Positions 1-10,803 of a DNA stretch of 64,000 bases are shown piece after piece. The notes beneath the pieces are model-generated. The model was not told where the DNA came from, did not search any database, and was given only the letters and a program-made list of their open reading frames with translations. Within the stretch, counting starts at the first letter, position 1; each line of letters opens with the position of its first letter. Source of the DNA: Promerops cafer. Lineage: Eukaryota; Chordata; Aves; Passeriformes; Nectariniidae. The position numbers and the translations under genes were made by a program. The stretch covers positions 6,276,963 through 6,340,962 of the forward strand of contig VZSE01014922.1 in the NCBI GenBank assembly GCA_013398275.1, read 5' to 3'.

Positions 1-400
1 CCCGCCTGTAGCTCCGCGCCCGCTCCGCTCCCCCCATGAGCCGCCCCGCGTCCCTGCTGCCGGCCGCCCGCTGCCGCAGCGCCCCGGCCAAGCGCCTCCA
101 GCCCCTGCACGACGGCCCCGCCGAGGAAGNAGCCTGATCGCCTCCTACCTGCTGCTGCCGCTGGCCGAGCGGGAGCAGGTGTCCAGGGCGCTGAGCGTCA
201 GCTCGGGCCGGGAGCTGCGCTGCAAGGTGAGCGGGAGCTGCGCGGGTGGGGAGCGGGTCCTGCCGGCGCGCCCGAGCGCCCGGCCCGGGGACAGCGCTGC
301 CGAACATCCTGCCGCTGCTCCCCGGCTGGGAACGCCCGGCCAGCCCCCGGCGGCGTTTGCACGTCCTGCGAGTGAGCCGGGACTCCGGCTCACCTCGGAG
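1..400 (+). promoter_or_regulatory. TRIB1: CpG-island tail around TRIB1 exon 1
   Basis: The first roughly 400 bases are strongly GC-rich and dense in CpG, falling off sharply after about 410. This is the usual setting of a TRIB1 5' end. Only 35 bases precede the ATG, so the transcription start and core promoter lie mostly outside the window to the left. Confidence 0.7.
36..226 (+). CDS. TRIB1: TRIB1 exon 1 (coding part), with collapsed gap at 130
   Basis: The ATG at 36 opens a frame reading MSRPASLLPAARCRSAPAKRL and on through HDGPAEE to position 128. An N sits at 130. The reading frame that matches TRIB1 downstream begins at 131 (SLIASYLLLPLAEREQVSRAL) and is a different frame; staying in the first frame meets TGA at 135-137. 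About 45 residues usually present between the KRL and YLLLPL blocks are missing, including the Ser/Pro-rich stretch. A lost GC-rich assembly segment therefore explains the break better than a mutation. The exon ends at TGCAAG before GTGAGC at 227, phase 0. A frameshifted allele cannot be excluded from this sequence alone. Confidence 0.9.
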
Positions 401-3398
401 CGCCTTCCCCTAAAGGCTGTGGGAATGGTGGTTTGTTTTAGTTTCCCCCCTAACCTTTCAATATAAAACGAACAGGAAGGGTCTCGGTAGCCGCTTCTGC
501 CGGTCCTGCCGAGCCCTGGCTCCCCTCCAGCTCCCTCGTCATTGTTTGGGGAGAGTTGCTACGCGAGCTGCAGCTTTCAACGCCCTTGAGAATGATTTGG
601 GTTTAATTTCCTCTATACAGGTGTTCCCCCTCAAACACTACCAGGACAAGATCCGACCTTACATTCAGCTGCCGTCACACAGAAACATCACCGGGGTTGT
701 CGAAGTCATTCTCGGGGACACCAAGGCCTACGTGTTCTTTGAAAAGGACTTCGGGGACATGCACTCCTACGTGAGGAGCTGCAAGAGGTTGAGGGAAGAG
801 GAGGCTGCCCGGCTGTTCAAGCAGATTGTCTCCGCTGTAGCTCACTGCCACCAGTCAGCCATCGTACTTGGTGACCTCAAGCTCAGGAAATTTGTCTTCT
901 CTAATGAAGAAAGGTAAGTGGCTGTAAGCAGCCAGCCCTGGGCTGAGTGGGGAGGGAGGAATGCCACATCCAGAGACAAAAAAAGCGTCCCAGGGAGTGG
1001 AAACAGCCCCGTCAGCCGGGCATCACCTGCGAGCAACCTGAGTAGGTCCTCATCACGTGTGTGTACTAGGTCACAGATCTAACCATTGCGCGCTCCCTCT
1101 TAGTTAGATCTTGACTGATGAAAGGGAGGAAGCTCGCCGGGAGCTTCCTCTCATTCAGTAGTTCAGTGAAACCCGCTGGCAGACAAAGGGATGATCGTTC
1201 AGATGCTCGTTAGCGCCAGAAGATGTCATGTGTGCCACTCATTCAGTGTCAAGTGAATAAAAGGCAGAGAGGGAGAGGGGGGAGGTTGAGGTGTTGTGCC
1301 GGGAGGAGGAAGCAGCCCGGCGGCGGGAGCAGGAGGTGTGAGGACCTGGAGCTCTGGTCCCTCCTCGGGAGAGTTGCCTTGTGACCCACGGTGGAGCCAG
1401 TGCACTTGGGAAGGGTCTCCTTGCTGAACCACTCTGCTGATCAGAGTGATGCTGCTGTGCCCTTCAAAGCTTTTATTCCTCCTCCACTACCGTGCTTTTC
1501 ATGCCCCCTATGCCCATGGGCTGTCGGTACACATAGGGGGGAAGGTGGGACATGGTTAATAATGCTTTGGGAATCCTGCATCAAAGAAAATCACTTCAGT
1601 AAAACTTAGCCTAAAGCCTAGGTTCATAGAGGAGATCATAGAATATAGTTGTTAAATTTAGATTAGGGAAATAATTCAGTATTCCCCTGGAGTGCTTCAC
1701 CACACGTGGCAGAGTCAGAAATACAGCAAAACTGACTCTTGACTAGCTGCTTATCCCAGGGAATGTTAAAAAACTATGTAAAAGCTGTAATGGAGTTGTC
1801 CTTAATATCATACAAATGTAAGGTGATATTACTGATGCAAAAGAAAAGGGATTTTGTTTTGTTAAACTGGACTGATGATTTTTCAGGATATCTTTTATGA
1901 ATGTGATAAGAGGGGTAGCCAGCACTGCCTCTCTGAAACAGAAACAGCCGTATGTTGACACGTAAAGAAAGCTATTCCTTTGAAGGAAACTATTGCAGCT
2001 TTTCCCTCCCATAAGAAGATGAAACATTTGTTGAAATGTTACGTTGCACACCGTCTCGCTCATTTGGAAATAACGTGTTGCACAGGCGATGTCATGTGCA
2101 TCACATTTGGCAAGAAGAGGGTTAAGCAATGGCAGGCGACGCGGGCTCTCGCACAGGTGCAGTTTCAGGGCTCCCGCAGCCAATCCCGGGCCCACGGTTC
2201 TCGTTGAGTCATATTTTCCGTTTGCAGAACCAATGGGTATTTGCCGAGGTCAGGCTGAGGACAGGCTGAAGCCAACCTATCTACACCCCAGCCGGCTGCC
2301 AGGCAGTGCAGAGCCCTTCCAGGGCTGGCTGATGGCTTCCCTGCCGACGGGAGCTCCCCTTACCTTCCCAAATAGGAGGTTAGGGTGGACCTAACCTCCT
2401 GTGGGTTAGGTGGGTGCAGTGATATGCTCCAAAAGGCAAAAAGAATAAATTACAAACTAAAATGAAAAAGAACAAATAAAAAGCTTAGGAAAGGCAATGA
2501 TCCTCACCAGTGCAGAGAGGAGCTGGGCTTTGTGGTTTGTGGAATCACGCAGCTGGATGCTGTTTGCTCAAAGCCTGAACGGCACATAGTGGCTGTTAAG
2601 TGCCATGTCACCAATTAACCCCCTGCAGTGGCACTGCAACCTGTGTGGGTAGACGGTGGCTTGGTGTTCCTCAAGAGTCCTCTGTGTTGTTAAAATCTCC
2701 AGTTAATAAAAAACCATGACCGTCACTGAATGCTGGCCCGATGCACACAGCAGCACTTCCATTACACATTCCCAGGCATCTGGGCAACTCCTCGGCTGCA
2801 AGTTAAGAGGTGTTTCTTTTCTCAATGCCAATGCGAGAGAGAATGGGGCCGTGGCAGGGGCTTGCTGTGCTTGCTCATGACTGCGTGTTGCTGTTTCTCA
2901 CCTTTGGCTTCCTCTCCTGCCCTCCCTAGGACTCAGCTGCGTCTAGAGAGCCTGGAAGACACACACATCATCAAAGGCGAAGACGACGCGCTCTCAGACA
3001 AGCATGGCTGCCCGGCGTACGTCAGTCCTGAGATCCTAAACACGACGGGGACTTACTCTGGAAAATCGGCCGATGTGTGGAGTTTGGGAGTGATGCTCTA
3101 TACCCTGCTGGTGGGACGCTATCCCTTCCATGACTCGGACCCTAGCACTCTGTTTTCCAAAATCCGGCGTGGACAGTTCTGTATTCCTGACCACGTCTCC
3201 CCCAAAGCCCGCTGCCTCATCCGCAGCCTCCTGCGGCGGGAGCCTTCTGAAAGACTCACTGCTCCAGAGATCTTGCTTCACCCTTGGTTCGAGGCAGTCT
3301 TGGAGCCTGGATATACAGACCAGGAGACAGGAACTTTGGATCAGATTGTCCCAGAATATCATGGAGACAGTGATGATATTAGTTCCTTCTTCTGCTAA
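36..3398 (+). CDS. TRIB1: Tribbles pseudokinase 1, three exons (join 36-226, 621-913, 2930-3398), with an undetermined base in exon 1
   Basis: TRIB1 is a pseudokinase scaffold. It recruits the ubiquitin ligase COP1 to substrates such as C/EBPalpha and also binds MEK1; in mammals it affects myeloid cells and liver lipid metabolism (family knowledge). Seen here: the end of exon 1 encodes the N-lobe strand ending GRELRCK; exon 2 has the degenerate catalytic loop VLGDLKLRKF, lacking the HRD histidine and arginine; exon 3 has ESLED where active kinases carry DFG, then GCPAYVSPEIL, ADVWSLGVMLYTLLVGRYPF, the HPWF motif linked to MEK binding, and the C-terminal COP1-binding DQIVPEY, ending SSFFC. Identity to mammalian TRIB1 as I remember it is very high, and the GD in the catalytic loop separates it from TRIB2, which has RD. 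About 316 residues are readable against roughly 372 in human, the shortfall lying at the gap at 130. The ATG at 36 is chosen because MSRP...LLPAAR...APAKRL follows the family N-terminus. Confidence 0.97.
227..620 (+). other. TRIB1: TRIB1 intron 1
   Basis: A 394-nt intron with donor GTGAGC and acceptor CTATACAG. Its 5' half is GC-rich (island tail) and its 3' half more neutral. No repeats were recognised. Confidence 0.93.
621..913 (+). CDS. TRIB1: TRIB1 exon 2
   Basis: The exon is preceded by a pyrimidine-rich acceptor (CTCTATACAG) and followed by the strong donor GTAAGT at 914. It is 293 nt, entering in phase 0 and leaving after two bases of an Arg codon. It encodes VFPLKHYQDKIRPYIQL (helix C region), the hinge block TKAYVFFEKDFGDMHSYV, LREEEAARLFKQIVSAVAHCH, and the altered catalytic loop AIVLGDLKLRKFVF. 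Reading is uninterrupted. CKRLREEEAAR has Cys where human TRIB1, as I recall it, has Arg (RKRLREEEAAR). Confidence 0.97.
1504..1540 (+). other. 9-bp inverted repeat in TRIB1 intron 2
   Basis: CCCCCTATG at 1504-1512 and CATAGGGGG at 1532-1540 are exact reverse complements with a 19-nt loop. It is weaker than the hairpin at 2374 because of the longer loop. Confidence 0.6.
2374..2400 (+). other. Perfect 11-bp inverted repeat in TRIB1 intron 2
   Basis: AGGAGGTTAGG at 2374-2384 is followed after five bases by its exact reverse complement at 2390-2400. In the pre-mRNA it would fold as an 11-bp stem with a 5-nt loop. A further GGTTAGG at 2404-2410 could compete for the 3' arm. Function is unknown. 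Confidence 0.8.
2930..3398 (+). CDS. TRIB1: TRIB1 exon 3 (C-lobe and docking tail)
   Basis: The acceptor CCTCCCTAG ends at 2929, and the first exon base completes the split Arg codon to give R-TQLRLESLED. The C-lobe is complete: DALSDKHGCPAYVSPEILNTTGTYSGKSADVWSLGVMLYTLLVGRYPFHDSDP, then the RRGQF and LIRSLLRREPSERLTAPEIL blocks. The tail holds HPWF and DQIVPEY, and the protein ends SSFFC with TAA at 3396-3398. The frame stays open upstream of the splice site as far as 2730, but that stretch (MLARCTQQ...) has no family similarity and is intron. Confidence 0.97.
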
Positions 3399-5170
3399 CC
3401 CTGAAATCTCAAAAGCCTCGTCGGGTCTTACCTCCGGCATCTTCGTAGGGTTTCATTTTTCCATGTCTGCAAATTCAACAGCATCTTAAAGTGCCAGTAT
3501 GGTCAGAAAAGTGACCTTGTCTAAATGAATGCCAACCTGGAGATCTCCACTCCCTAAGTGTACTCCCAGTTCCATCCTTTTGCTCTGCTGGGTGGTCCCA
3601 CCAGCCCCGGAGGACCTGTGCAGCTCTGTGAGAACTGTCTGGCTCTTCTGTGTCCCGCATCCTCCTCCGGTGTAACTGGTCACACCTTGGCTGCAGAGTT
3701 TACGTCTGGCAAGGTGTGGGAAGGAAGGGCAGCTCCTTCCGCTTTCCTGCAGCGGCTGCAGAGGTGTGGAGCCCTGGCCACGATGTGCAGGGGCAGAGGG
3801 GCACATGGGGCACCTCTAGCTGAACAAATCTGACAGAAATGGTTAGAAGGGGAATCGACTCTGTGTGCTCCAGCAGCCAGCTCACAAAGCAGCTCTCTGA
3901 CTGTAAGCACACATTAGTGAGGGAAGGGGGTCTTTGCCCACCACAGCCAGCTCTCTGCTTGCTGCTGCTCCTCCAGCTGATCCTGCTTTCAGAGGCGTGA
4001 AGCTCCTAGATCCACCCATAAGACAAATCACTGCTGTGGTTCTTTCTGAAGCAGAAACCAGTGGAGCTCCCAGACGGATTCCCTCCGATTCCATTCACTG
4101 TCCAGGAAAGCATTTTAAATAGACTTAAGCCTCGTGTTACCACGGTGTAGCCTATATAACTTTATACCCTCAGTGAGCTTGTCAAGTAGCAGGTCTCGTT
4201 AGCTCCGAGTGCCAAAATGTATCCGTTTACCAAACCGTAACACTATCGGCAGGGGCGCCTTCCCCTGGGAAAGGATAAGGGGTGTCTTGTACAGTACCTG
4301 TAAACATGGCCATGTTTTTCAACCGGCTCAACTCTTAAAAATACCACATCACCTCCTCTTTCCCCCTCCAACCCCCAAAAAGTTAGTCTTAAGAGTAAAA
4401 TTTTCGTACACTCTTAGTTGATTATTCAGGTATGCTGTTTGCCTCCAGCCTCCCCCCCTTTTTTAAAAAAAATTTTCTTTTTTATTTTGCATGATTATTC
4501 ATAGTCTTTCCAATAGGTGTGGATAATTAATATATCTGAATCATTAGCTTTGTGGGTTGGGGGTAAGTAAAGCTTAGTCCTGCCTAAAATTTCTGCTTCG
4601 TTTCACATGTGTTCAGTGGTTTATGCAGAGATATCCATTCACCTTAGGCAAGAGTGCGGCTTCTGAAACGGCCGTGAGGTGGGTGATGCACGTTCCCAAC
4701 ACCACCTAGTTCGAGTGAAGTCATTTTAAGGGTTAACCCTGGCAAGCTGCAGTCCCACCACACGTTGCAAGAATACCATGTATACCTCATGGACTGTGTA
4801 CTTCGTACATACCTTACTGTTTGGGGTTTTGTTTTCTTGTTTTGTTGTACTTTGTCCTAATAAGAGGTGTCGAAGAGCAGTTTAATGTGAATTATTGTTG
4901 GCAATACTAACTTGACAGAATCATGAGCATTAAGAGCAGAGCGCTCCAGCTCTCCGTTGCACTAAACCTCTCATGATTGCTTGACATTTGTATCTGTGAT
5001 ACAGTTTAACCCTTCTATGAAAAACAGTACATTTGTATATATTGGTAGAGAATTCTGCCAGAAAAGCTAAAAACACTATGTCCAATTTGTACATATGTAT
5101 ATGTCTGTGGAAACCTGGATGATAAAGTCTGACTTGTAGAAAGTTTTAATAAACTTGGTTTCATAATGTT
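3399..5170 (+). other. TRIB1: TRIB1 3' untranslated region
   Basis: About 1.77 kb from the stop codon to the expected cleavage site 10-20 nt past the AATAAA at 5148. The proximal half is fairly GC-rich and the distal half AT-rich, with a T-run then A-run near 4459-4478. I saw no ATTTA pentamer anywhere in it. Two perfect Pumilio-type motifs lie just before the poly(A) signal. Several open stretches within it on both strands look like chance. Confidence 0.88.
5034..5095 (+). promoter_or_regulatory. Pair of Pumilio-type elements in the TRIB1 3' UTR
   Basis: TGTATATA at 5034-5041 and TGTACATA at 5088-5095 both match the UGUANAUA consensus bound by PUM1/PUM2, which usually lowers mRNA stability or translation (family knowledge). 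They are 54 nt apart and 53-107 nt before the poly(A) signal. A near-match, TGTATATG, lies at 5096-5103. Confidence 0.55.
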
Positions 5171-5195
5171 TGTCTCCATTTTGTTTGGTGTTTCA
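5148..5195 (+). terminator. TRIB1: TRIB1 polyadenylation signal and downstream GT-rich element
   Basis: A canonical AATAAA at 5148-5153 is followed by a likely cleavage point near 5163-5168. A GT/T-rich tract at 5168-5195 (TGTTTGTC, TTTTGTTTGG) fits the CstF-binding downstream element. The length of the resulting 3' UTR suits a TRIB1 mRNA. Confidence 0.88.
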
Positions 5196-8100
5196 AGAGG
5201 AATGCATCTCAGTGTGTCTGGTTTAATCTGAAAAAATGAGGTTTGGCCTCAGAGACTATCAGCTCCTCTATGGTCTATATATGCATTCCATCATGCCTTA
5301 GCCTGAACTCCCCCAACTCAGACTGGGGTTGAATCCCCAGGGAGACTGGGGACAGGGGATGGATCCTGCCTCTTGTGAGGTGGAAAGGACCTCCCCAGGG
5401 TTATGTGAAATGGGGTATCCAACTCCTCTGATAAACAAAGGGGGGAGGTGTTAGAGCTCTGCCTCTGAGTTTTAGAAACCTTCTTGCCTTTCAGCCCATG
5501 CATTTGTTTCCCTCTGTGCCCTGTGAGCAGAAGATGCTGTGGCACAGCAGGGCTGTCAGCCTGCACCTGTGTGCCTGGCAGTGCAATGCTTCAGCCAGTG
5601 GAAAATCCGATCTCAGATGTCTAAAAGTGAGCAGCCAGAAGGAGAGGGAGCAACCAAGAGCACTGGTGTTACAGGGAGCTAGAGCTCGTGGACAGAGGCT
5701 TGACCCTGCTGCTGGGAGGCAGCACGGTGTTCTCATTAAAACGAAGGGAAAGATTATTAGAGCTGCTTTTCTTTGTGGTGAGAAGTATAAATAGCTGCAG
5801 TATCAAGGTTAGAGAATGTGCTTTCCTGAAAGAGATCAAGCCACCCTTGCAATCCACCCGGAGCGGTGAGATCATCGCTCACAAGTGGAAAGGAGGAGGA
5901 AGAGAGTCTTGCTTTTTATTTATACTTTGCCTCATGTTTAACTTTGTCCTTTTGCTTGAAATCTGTTCAGTGGAGCCAACTGCTTCTAGGCAGCTCCTTG
6001 AGCAGGAGCAACTTTAAAAACAGTTTTACTTTGAGAAGGGGAGTGGAAAGTGAAAAAGAGGGAATAGGGACCTGGTCAGTGATAAAGCAAAGTGCACTGA
6101 CTTTCATGAGTTACCTTGACTCCCACTCTGAGAAGCCAGTGAACTGTGCAGTAAGCATATTTTCTTAGTACTTGCTGAGTGAATGTCAGACACCAAAATA
6201 TCTCAAGTTACTTTACTGATGTCAATCTTGCAAGACTTGTAAAAATATGTGCACTGCATAGCCCGGCTGATTAAATTACCCCCTGCCCTACCATGCTTTC
6301 AGGCTTGGACAGAAGCCCTGATGCATCCTTTCATAACAACTGCAGGAGGTTTGTATTTTGGTGAAACCTCGAAAACTTTCAAAACACTTTTTTCTTCCCC
6401 TTGCAGTTAAGTCACCCTTAGTAGGTGAACGTATAGGTCATCCCGTGACTTTGTTTCGTATGAGCTGTGCTGCAGAGCAATTAAAATAAATGCCAAATTG
6501 TAGTAACATCTGCAAACAGCCTCTGTATTGCTTTAGAGATTATAATGCAACATCCGTTTGTACAGCAGAATAAATTGCTATTGCTTCGTTACCCCATCGT
6601 TTGTATTATTGTATACAAAGTTTCAGAACGTGTTGAAAGAACCAGCATATTAAGTGATTAAACTTTGATGGTGGGTGTGAGAACTCTGCTTTATGCAATG
6701 CACACATTTCTTTTTGAGAGAGTCATAGTTTGTCTATTTTTAAATGGTCCTTTTGGCTGAGGACCACATGAGTCTCTTATGTATTTTGCAGACCCGATCA
6801 CCATTTTCACCTTGAAATTGCCCTCTCTGAAATGTGCTGTGAGACTTCAGTCCTCTGTTGTTGCTAAAAACACAGGAAAAGTTGAGGTTTTTCACAACAT
6901 CCTGGTCTCCGTCCTAAGCCAGCATCGAACCACCTCCCAGTCAGGATAGATGTTACATCCTCAGTATGTATTTTTATCAACTCTCAATACTTCAGCTGCA
7001 TTTTAGGCACCAGTTCAATAATTTTCTTTTGAAGTAGCACAGCAGAATTTGTAAACCAGCTTCCTCTGAAAGTGCCAGGTAAAACAGCCAGCTCAGCAAG
7101 CTCAGGTTTAAGGTCAACATCTCTGCCAAGGAGGTGATACTGCTGAGGTTATTTGCAGTCAAAAAGGACTGGTAGAAGTTCAGCTCTACCTATGCTAAAC
7201 AGTGCCCTGATTTTAGTAGGACACCTTCAAGTCAGGCAAAGGCACTTCTGCATCAATGTAGTATTTATGAAAGCAGAGGGGTGAAAGAACAGGGTTATTT
7301 TACAGATGTACAAGTGGAAAATTCATTGCCCTTGGCTGGATCACAACACTAGTGCAATACTCTCCTCTAGCTCTGCTTTAACGCACTGAGGGCAGGCCTG
7401 ATGGATAACCTGAGGAACACTTTTTATTCCAGCAGTGCTGAGTGCATTCTGTCAAGCAATTCTCAACAGATTATCTCTTCATAGAAAACCAATTTTCTTT
7501 CCCTACTTTTTTCATGCTGTTGCATTCTGTCAGGGAAAAAAGCCAAACATTCAGCATTATGGAAGTGCACAGATTTAGCAGCACAAAGAAATATCCTATG
7601 CAAATACTTCTTACGAAGATGTTTTTCTAGTGAGCATTGAGAAGTATAACTTGACATATAACCACAGTCTGAATTAATCCCTTGCAAAAAATGGCTTTGT
7701 TAAATGCAATGTCTCAGAACTATTGTTGATAAAAGTACAGTGAAATTTGCAACAGTCCTTGCCATGATTCCTCCGTAACTTGCAAAATCCTTTTCTCTAA
7801 GTGAAATCCAAAGTTCAGATTTCAGACAGGATCAACTTTTGTTGCAGCAAAATGAGAAATCCTTCAGGGTATGAGTTCACAGCAGCATCTTTTTTTTCTT
7901 TTTGTGAAGCCAGCTATTTAGAAAATGCCTTAAAGAAAACTCATTAGTTTTCATTGCCCTGCATGTATTTATTTACAATATTTAACCAGCTAAACAAGCT
8001 AATGTGCAGCACTTCATTTCCTAATTTGGCTTTGAAACTGGAGCAGCCGAAGTATCAATTACATTCTGTCAAATGCAAACATTAACATAACTGTATGAAG

Positions 8101-9570
8101 CAATCATGTTTCTAACAACAGCAAGCACTGCCCAGAGGACCAAAATAAATAAAATTCATAGAGCAAGAGGTAACGCTTTTCTTTAAGGCAGGATTAGGGC
8201 TGGCGAGCGCCCGGGCGCTTCCTTCTCCAGGGCCCTTTGTCTCGCAGGGCTGTGGAGGCAGCTCCAGCACTGAGGTGGAGGTGATTAATAAGGCACTTGC
8301 TCACCAAGGGCACAGTCTCATCACGGTGGGTGTGGATTTCTGCATGCAACTCCCACTGTTATTAATGGTTAATTAATGTGTAATTTGCAGAAAGAGATGA
8401 AACTGGGACCTCGGCGGTGTGTTGTGAGCACACACACAAGCTTATCATTCGAAGAAATATCAGGGTGACATGAAGGGTGGATGACAGAAAATAAGTGTGG
8501 TGTGAATCAGCTGCCCTGTGTTTATGATACGGTGCTGTTGTGGGAAAACATTCACCTCCATCAACTACCGTCTCCTGCCAACAACAAAAGTTGAGTTTGA
8601 TAAATTATTAGTGGAGATGTTCTCAGTGGCTTTGCTTAGATTTTACTCCTCTTGCGCAAATTGCAGATTAGGAAAGGATTAAGTAACAACAGTGTGGCTA
8701 AAGTATTACACATTGTGCTGGCAATTAGCCAAAGAATGTAGCATGCAAAAGCTGACATTGCCTAAGAAATCAAATATAGCTCTGGTCACCACAGAAAATG
8801 ACTCTTCCCCACCACCCAAGGTAGTTGCTCAGTTTCTTTCCTGTCTCACACAGAGCCCTGCACCAGCAAATTGTTCATTATAGAAATTTGTTTTCCTTTT
8901 CAGGATTTTTGTTTTTTAATTTTTCTTAACTTCCTGGTAGTGAAAAAGCCATAAACATTTAGATGAATCGCAGAAACCATAAATGTAATTGAGTGTAAAG
9001 CCATTGTTGGGCCCTGTGATAACACCCCTGTCAAGTCTCAACATGTCAGATTCATAGTCTCACTGAGGCTCAAATACCACAAGTTTCCTTTGCTGTACTA
9101 ACAACTGGAGACAAAATACCCACATAATTCGGGGCAAAAGGCTGTGCAAGACTCGCACACCCAATGAGAATGACTTTGCAGATGGGCAGTGGGATACCTG
9201 GTGTGAGCCAGTGTTTCCCCCAGTGACTAATGGCAGCAGAGTTAGCCTCACAAAGTTCAGCCAGCAGCTTCTTTTGCTAAGCAGGGGGCAACGACCCTCA
9301 AACATCAGGCAAAAGTGGAAAACCCACCTGGTGCATGTATGAAATTGTTGGCTGACAAGAATAGTGGGGAGCCCTGCTGGTGGATGAATGGTGGATGCAT
9401 CCTTCATGCCTGTGCCCAAGCTGCCTGGATCTGGGGGAAGGCAGGATGCTGTCAGGTCCATCTGCCCTCAGGAGAAGCATGTGCACTTGCCTGATGCCTA
9501 CAGATGTGCATGAGAGTATGGCAGGTGCCCAGCAGGCACCTCTTGTGGTATTTCCCTGCAGCACAGGACA
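5196..9570. other. Intergenic, no gene seen; possible conserved non-coding block near 8.2-8.6 kb
   Basis: Mostly unique AT-rich sequence. A weak MIR-like trace (minus strand) lies near 7296-7345. At 8196-8245 there is a short CpG-containing patch with a 14-bp palindrome, and at 8341-8395 an AT-rich patch with TTAATTAA-type homeodomain sites. Short open frames on both strands show no family similarity. Confidence 0.6.
8206..8219. promoter_or_regulatory. 14-bp perfect GC palindrome
   Basis: AGCGCCCGGGCGCT reads the same on both strands. It sits alone in AT-rich sequence within a small CpG patch (8203-8233). It may be part of an enhancer, but nothing in the sequence proves function. Confidence 0.35.
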
Positions 9571-9893
9571 CAGTACCTAAAGGGGACCTACAGGAAAGAT
9601 GGAGAGGGACTCATTATCAGGGACTGTAGTGATAGGACAAGTGGTAACAGCTTTAAGCTGAAAGAGGGTTGATTTAGGTTGGGAGGAAATTCTTTACTGT
9701 GAGTGTAGTGAGACACTGTAACAGGTTGCCCAGAGAAGCTGAGGATGCCCCAACCCTGGAAGTGTTCAAGGCCAGGCAGGATTAGGCTTTGAGCCACCTG
9801 GTCTTGTAGAAGGTGTCCCTGCCCACAGTGGGACATTTGGAACTAGATGGTCTTTAAGGTCCCTTCCAACCCAAAGCATTGCATGATTCTATG
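9571..9893 (+). mobile_element. CR1 LINE 3' fragment, plus strand
   Basis: The sequence follows the 3' end of avian CR1: AAAGGGGACCTACAGG, a block for the last residues of the reverse-transcriptase ORF (GTTCAAGGCCAGGCAGG, as in VFKARLD), GAAGGTGTCCCTGCCC, then GGTCCCTTCCAACCC, ending GATTCTATGA. CR1 is the main LINE family of birds and is nearly always 5' truncated. This copy keeps only about 320 bp, with no usable coding frame. Confidence 0.95.
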
Positions 9894-10788
9894 ACAGTGT
9901 GTCCCAGTGATACCCACCTTGGTATTTAAGCATCCTCCAAGGACCTTCCTATGCTTGAAAGCCTTACTTGGCCCTTGCTTTGACTCTATATCTGTACTTT
10001 GAGGTCTCAAAATCCTGCAGCAATGAATTCCACAGCAGAGCTTGGCACTGCTTCAATAAACTACCTTGCTTGGAAGGGGAATATGCTTCAAACAACAGCA
10101 ATTAAACAGGAATGACTGAAGAGAAGCAGCTGGCCCAGTTTTGGAGGATCTTTTTGCTGGCCTCACTCCCCATGGGGACTGGAGGTGACACTGTGCTCCG
10201 TGCAGGTCAGTAGCCTTCTGAGGCAGCCACAGCCCCCAGAGTGGTGAGGACTTGAGCCCAGTGGACAGAAAGGCTTAATCAGCGAGCTCATGGGATTTTT
10301 TATCATGGGTCTTGTGATCCCTGATATGTAAGGGCCCTGTCTGCTGAAGGCAATGATCTCCAGGAGATTTTGGATTTTCATGTGAGAAAGAACAAGCAAA
10401 TGTCCGGTTTCCCTGGGATCTGAAAGGATGTGTCCCATGAACTCTTTGGACTATTCCCTACTCGTTACTAGTGTCCCAGCCAGATGCTTTGTGCTGCAAA
10501 GACATGCTTGACTGGCTACCTCATTACAGCAGGCAGTTTTGTCCTTTCATCTGAGCAGCTGGCAAAACAATAAATTAAAAAATAAGGCATAGTCAGCAAA
10601 TAGTTTTCTTTCCCCATGTGCAAGGTTAGAGGAACTACTGCCCCTCCTCCAGAATGATTTCCTGACTGACCAACATTTTTCTCAATCTCCTCTTCTTCTT
10701 TCTTTCTGGGCACATGGGGAAAAGCAGGATTTGTGTTTTGAGCTGAGAGGGAGCACCTTTACATGCTATGCTGTGGCCCAAGCTCTGA

Positions 10789-10803
10789 GTGTGTGTGTGT
10801 GTG
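10789..10803. repeat. (GT)7 microsatellite
   Basis: Seven and a half uninterrupted GT units. Confidence 0.9.

Larger units (their letters stand above)
914..2929 (+). other. TRIB1: TRIB1 intron 2
   Basis: A 2.0-kb intron with donor GTAAGT and acceptor TCCCTAG. It contains two perfect short hairpins (1504-1540 and 2374-2400) but no recognisable mobile element. A 150-codon antisense open stretch at 1743-2195 has no family similarity and is treated as chance. Confidence 0.93.

Noticed and set aside
1743..2195. 150-codon antisense frame in TRIB1 intron 2
   Set aside because: No recognisable domain, antisense to an intron, and rich in residues expected from T-rich sequence; chance is likelier.
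2730..2929. Upstream extension of TRIB1 exon 3 to an ATG at 2730
   Set aside because: The frame is open, but the acceptor at 2929 joins exactly to exon 2 with the family sequence EER-TQLRLESLED; the upstream residues match nothing.
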